A stretch of 64,000 nt of DNA, taken from NCBI GenBank assembly GCA_013398055.1, contig VZRS01007450.1, forward strand, positions 49,304-113,303. Reading direction: 5' to 3'. The notes under the pieces were generated by a model, which made no database searches, was not told where the DNA came from, and saw only the letters and a list, made by a program, of their open reading frames with translations. The position numbers and the translations under genes are program-made. Source of the stretch: Ifrita kowaldi (taxonomy: Eukaryota; Chordata; Aves; Passeriformes; Cinclosomatidae). Positions 37,701 through 43,700 of this stretch are shown here, piece after piece (within the stretch, counting starts at the first letter, position 1; every line of letters starts with the position of its first letter).

Positions 37701-40700
37701 GCCGAACCCGAATTTGGCCGATTTTGCAAAAGCAACGCTTGTACCCTGTGGACTCCAGATCCCAACACCCCCTCATGTGCTGTCAGCGTGGAAGTCCTCT
37801 CTGGTGCCCATTCTCTGTACGAGGAGCAATGTACTCGCTTTGTGTGACCAGTGCATGCCTGGAGGAGCTATTGATACTCGGTACTGTTTGTTGGCTTAAA
37901 CTAAAACTCTGTGAACTTAACCATGTATGTGTGAGACTTAATTCTGAGCATGTGTGTTCATATGTGTCCCGTGGTTGTTTCCTCTACTCAGAGCGCTGCT
38001 TACAAACACCACACAGTTAGCCTTGGCATGCTGCACTCTGGAGGGGTTTCAGCCATGCATGCCGGCCGAAGCATGACTTTAAACTTGCAGCCTAAATCTA
38101 AATTTGAAAACCAAATGCTTCAAGAGCTACCTCTACCGAAAGTAAGTATGGGCTAGCCAGCATTCCCGGCATTCCCGGTTAATTAATGATCCTTGCTTCC
38201 TCCTGGTTTAGCTTCTGCCGACTCCTCGTGCTTTTACAATGCCCAGTCCAAAAAGCAAGGCTGGCAGGGATGCAGTTTTGCCCCTTGGTGGCCTTGCTTT
38301 TTGGATTCCGGAGCTCCCTGGCTGTCATTCCTGCTTTCCTGCTCTCCTCACGCACACCGGGGCTGTCATTTGCTCCGTGGGGAACGTGGTTTGCTCTGGG
38401 ACTGATTGATCCTGGAAAAATGGGTGTGGAAATGTTAAACAGGCCCCAGGAGACAGGGATTTTAATATCTGAGCATTAATTGGGTGTGCTGTAGGACCTG
38501 ATGGGTTTTGAACGCGTTACCACACCCAAACTCATTTTAAACTTTGACTAATACCTAAAAAAGAGAATATTCTCCTCATTTATTTACTGTTTATCTTATA
38601 TTTGCTATCAATACATTGTCGACAAGCACAGGCATACAAAGCTGTGTATTCCCAACAAATATTTGAAGGGAGAGGCACTCAGGGCAAGGCAGAGAGGGCC
38701 ATTCCTGCGGGATTTTCCGTGTCAGAGGGGATGCTGAGACCTTTCTCTGCATCCAGAGGGACGGGCATGGCTCAGCCTCTCCCTGCCCTGGCACAGGGGC
38801 TGAGGGGACGAACCAGCAGCAGCTCTGTGAGTAATTAACGGGCAGCAGAGCCCGGATCCTGGCATTCCAATGGGATCAGCTGCGCTGGGCATTGCCAGGT
38901 TGGCCCCTGGAGCAGCCTGGCCAGCAATCCCCAAAGGAGGCTTCCAGAGCCAAGGATTTGAGGAGAGCAGGATAACTGAGCAGCGGCAGGAGCTGGCTGT
39001 GTGGGCTGGCCGGAGCCCAGCCTCGGCCCCGCTCCGCTCGCCGATCCCACACGTGCTCCAGCCGGAATTCCCGGCAATCCAGGGCAGGATGGCAGCACAC
39101 AGGGAGCAGTGTCAGGCCTTTCCTGCTGTTCCTGACCCTCCATGCTCTGTCACCTCCATCCCATGTCCCCCCGCTGTCCCCAGGCTCCCGTCCTGCTCTC
39201 GGTCTGCGCTGCTCTGTTGTGGGGCGGGAGGCTCCGAGGGGATCCCCCCTGGCTGTGTGTGCTGGGCAGGGACGACATTCCAGTGTTGTCTTTGCTTCCC
39301 AAGAACTTGTTTGTCTGCTCAGGTACTTGTCACGAGTCCTTGGAAAAAATCCATTGGGCAACAACCCCAAAGAATGGTGCTGGTTCCCCCCACACTTTAG
39401 GAATGAGGTGTTTGATGGCACGGGCAGGATTTTAGGCTGTAGGTGAATATGGATATTAATGATGGATGTCTGAGGAAATTCAGGAATCTGCTCCATGATA
39501 CATTTTGGGGTGTGCTCTGATGTGGATTATCCTGCTCTTCTATTCCACCAGCATTCCATTGCTCCATATCCATAGAAACTGTGATGCTGAACTGCACTGA
39601 GGGGTTGTTCTCTTGCTGTACTGTTTGGGAGAATTACTGTTGGGAAAGATCACTGCAGGGGGAAATTATTGTTGGAAAAATGCTGTGTATGTTTAGTGTT
39701 GTTGGATTTTATTGCTTCACACCTTCCACAGAACTCGCATTTCCTAAAGAATCCAGGCCACAGCCATTCAGTCCTTGCCTCTTCCCCTCCCTCCTTGCGT
39801 GGCCTGGATTCAGGAGAGTAATGAGTGAGCTCTGGCTGTCAGGAGATCAACTCCAACAATGAATTACACTGAAAATGTTCATGACATCAACCTGCTCCAC
39901 GTGGAAAACGTGGGAAGTGCTGCTTTTCCTCTTCTCCCCAGATTTCATGGAAGTGGAGCTGGGTTGCAGCCTGTCCCAGCTCAGAAAATGGCCACTATAC
40001 AAGGGGACAAATTCCTTGTGCTGCAGCAAATGAAATCCCGGGATTTCCCTGTTCCCCGAGGAAGCTGAGAGCCCCTCTGCATTTTCCCTTTTCCCTCTGG
40101 AGTGCAAATTCCCCTCTGAGGATCAGGCCCAGCGATTCCAGAGGGATCCTTTCCATTTCTGGCACCCAGCTCCCAGTGAAAAGTTTTAAATGTTGGTGCA
40201 ACCCATTCCCAGGATGGGAATTCCCACCTTCTTTGGGAATAATGGTGAGGAGGGGAGCAGAGGTTCCTTCTGGAATGAGCTCCAGGAATTGATCCCTCAG
40301 GATGTGAGCAGATTCCCAGGGGAGCTCTGGAGGGAATTGCTCCTTTTTCCATTTTAATGGGGGTAAAGAAAGCTCTGCAAGGAGATCCTGAGCTTTAAAC
40401 AGGGGAAATGCTTTTCCAGCAGTTTTTAAAGGAAGGGAAATCACAACTTCCACGATTTTTCTGGAAGATTCCTTGAATGATGAAAAAAAAAATACAATGA
40501 AAGTTTCCTTTTATTTTAAATAATCAGGGTTGGATTTTTTTCACTTCACCTCAGAGATGTGATTTAAATCATTATTTCCTTCTATTTACTTTTAAACTTC
40601 TAAATTAGTTAAAAATAGTTTTTAATGAACAAATTCCCAGCTTTCACATTCCAAAGCAAATTTGATTTATTCTTCAGCCATTTAGAGAAGTGTATCCTGA

Positions 40701-43700
40701 CTGGGTTTTTTTTGGTTTTTTTTGGTTTTTTTTTTTTTTAGTCTAAGCTGGAGAATAAAATGCTGGAATGGCAGAGGGGAAGAACAGATATTTTTTGTTC
40801 CTTTGCAGATTCCCGTTAATGGGAACTCAGTGAGCACTACACTGTGCCAGGTGCTCTCAGTGGCAGGACAACGCTGGAATTTTGGGAAGCCTGACACCCA
40901 AAAGGTGTTAGGAAAACTCCCAGTGATGACAGAGAAATAGAGAGACAGATAATGGAAAATCAGGATGGGGCAGGAAAAGTCCAAACCCCCTCCAAAGTCC
41001 TGAAAACAAGAGGGAAACAACCAGGGGGGAAACGTGGAACAGGAGAGAAAATGGAATTATGAACATTTAGGAAATTCTCCGTGTGTTGTGACCATTCATG
41101 TTGAGGCAAACACTGAATTCCAGGTTAATTTTGTACAAAAAGACGTCCCTGGCACAAGCCAGGAGGTTCTGGGAGCTGCACACGGAGCCAGCACCACCTC
41201 AGCACTGCCAGCAGGGGATGTTTGCTGCAGAAAACACAAACATCTCGTTTTGCTTGGTGGCACATCCCTCCTGCAAAAGTTTCTGCTGCCGGAGTGAGCA
41301 GTGAGAAAGTTCTAACTGCAGAACTGGCGGCAGGCTGTTTAAACATTGGAATCTTGCCAAAATTTGTTGCTCTGAAAGCAGCGAGCCCCGTTAAGCGATT
41401 TTTTCTCTTCTCCCTCACCATTCATTATTCTCATTGTTTCTGTGCCGGCCCTCTGGAGCTCTCCCGCTTGCAGAGAGCCCCGCAGTGGTGCTGCGCTGGC
41501 GGGATGCTGGGCACTGGCTGGGTTGTTGTGACTGAGAGCCGAGGGGGTTGTGCCGGTGACTAAAGGCTGCCCTGCCTTTGTGAACAGACCCCGTCGCAGC
41601 AGAGCAGCCTCCTGGACAACGGGCAGGACGAGGTGGCCGTGGGCAGCCCCTGGACCCCGTACCCGCTGGGCCGGCGGGACGTGCCCCCCGACACCGTCAC
41701 CAAGAAGGTAAGGGGTGCCCTGAGCCCGCCCTGGGTGCCGCAGGACAGCTTTGGGCAACGCCTGGGGTGTGTTCCAAGGCTTAAAGCAAGAGTTGCTGTG
41801 AGTTAAGGGCGCTGTTTTCACGGTGCCTCTGCTGTGGGCACGGAGGGCTGGGCAGGACTGGTCCTGCGGGATCTCATCCCGAGCCTTCATCCCAGTGATG
41901 TTCAGTCCATAAAAAGGACGAGTGGTGGGAGGGCTCCTGCCCAGCCCTGCACAGACACAGCCCGTTTGCTGATAAACTCCCTGGAAAAGGGTCTTGTTCC
42001 TGGCGGTTCTGTAGTGGTGGGTGTTGAATGCCAGGGCTGAGAGTTCCTGGCTGCCCCTCCCAGCCCAGCTCGGCTCGTGGGCTCCGGAGCTGCTGGGTTG
42101 GGCTGCTCTGCCCGTAAAGCTGGAGACTGGAGAATCCTCACAAACCGTGTCGGAGGAGGAGCTGCAGGGATGAGCCGGGATAATCACAGGGATCACTGTC
42201 AGGAGATCCATCCTCCCCACCCCTGAAGTCCCAGGAGTGAGTGGCACCAGGTGGAAGTCACGATGTCTCACTGGTACCTGCTGTGTGTAATGATCCCAAG
42301 GATCTCCCTGCTGCTCCAAGCTTTTATCCGAGGCAGCTGCAGAAGCAGCAACCCTTGGCTTCACAGGGAAGTGCAGCCAGAGATCCCCGGGAGAATTCCT
42401 GGAAGATGGGAAACAAAAGGCTTTGCTCCCAGAGATGCCTCGCAGGCACAGGAGGGGGAGGAGGGAGAGCTGATGGTGTGGGATGGAGCTGGCTCTGACA
42501 GCCGAGCTGTTTATCCTCTGATCTGCAAGAAATTGGGACGAGAAGTGTAAGAATCCTGGTTTTCCCAGCTCCAAAGGCCGTGCTGGGGCTGGGGAGGATT
42601 GCGGCCGGCTCTGGAAGCTGCGGGAATGGGCTGTTCCTAACGGGATGGTTCCCACAGGCAGGTAGCCACATCCAGACCCTGATGGGATCCCAGAGCCTGC
42701 AGCACCGGAGCCGGGAGCAGCAGTACGAGGGCAGCATGAACAAGGTCACCATCCAGCAGTACCAGCCGCCCCTGCCCATCCAGATCCCGTCCTCCCAGAG
42801 CTCCCGGGCCCCCCAGCCCCAGCGGTGCCTCATCCAGACCAAGGGCCAGCGCAGCACGGACGCCTACCAGGAGCAGGTGAGACACGGGGCACGGACATTC
42901 CCGGCTTTTCCAAGGTGTCCGCGGGAGAGGGGAACCTCGGGCAGGAGCGGGGCAGCCGAGCTGGGCAGCCCAGGGGAGCTGGGATTGGGCTGGGGGAGCT
43001 CTGGCTGGATTGGAAGAGCCCTGGCTGGACTGGAGGAGCCCTGACTGGGCTGGAGGAGATGTTTGGACTGGGGGAGCTCTGTTTGGACTGGAGGAGCCCT
43101 GACTGGGCTGGAGGAGATGTTTGGACTGGGGGAGCTCTGTTTGGACTGGGGGAGCTCCGGCTGGGCTGGAGGAGCTCCAGCTGGGCTGTGGGAGCTCTGT
43201 TTGTTCTGGGGACAGGCTGGGTCCGTCCCTTCCCCAGCAGCAGCCACCAACACCCATTTTCTCCCGGACTGACCCAGTGACACCGTTTGGAATGGAGGGC
43301 CCTGAGCAGAGCTGGCACCCCCGGGTCAGACTGAATTAATTCACAGCTTCTGCCCTTTCCCCAGTGGCCCAGTTCAGTGCCAGCAGGGCAGGGCTTTGGT
43401 GAGACACTGCTCTGCTCAGACCTGCCCAGCACAGCCCAGCTGCAGCCCCAGTGCCCCAGCGTGGCACAGGCCTGGGGAGTTTCCTCATTCCCTGCTCCAG
43501 TCCCCATTAGATTTGTCCTTAATGACCCTGCAGGGCCTGTGTGAGGCCCTGAGGAGCAGAACGAGGTGCAGAGCCATCCCTAACCCTTCCTCCTGTGGGA
43601 AGTGATGGTGGAGCCCCAGGAGCAGCTCCTGTCCCACGTCCCTGCTGGGGGAGAGCGTGCTTAGACCAGCTCAGGGCACGGCCTTGCAGCTCCTCTGAGC

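Larger units (their letters stand above)
35844..37991 (+). other. LRRC7: LRRC7 intron with minisatellite and gap
   Basis: Holds the 34-base minisatellite and the 175-base N gap described separately. 36280-36900 is unique AT-rich sequence without a recognisable feature. A further optional exon cannot be excluded because of the gap. Confidence 0.7.

Noticed and set aside
36690..38020. Several 260-325-residue open frames on both strands
   Set aside because: They run through the 34-base minisatellite and a block of N. The length comes from a stop-free repeat unit, not coding constraint.
38186..38479. Possible alternative LRRC7 exon after TGGTTTAG near 38210
   Set aside because: The open stretch has no similarity to densin, and the neighbouring exons join in phase without it.
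41339..42655. A 438-residue minus-strand open frame
   Set aside because: It crosses the LRRC7 exon 41588-41707 antisense, shows no recognisable domain and sits in GC-rich sequence. It is a shadow frame.
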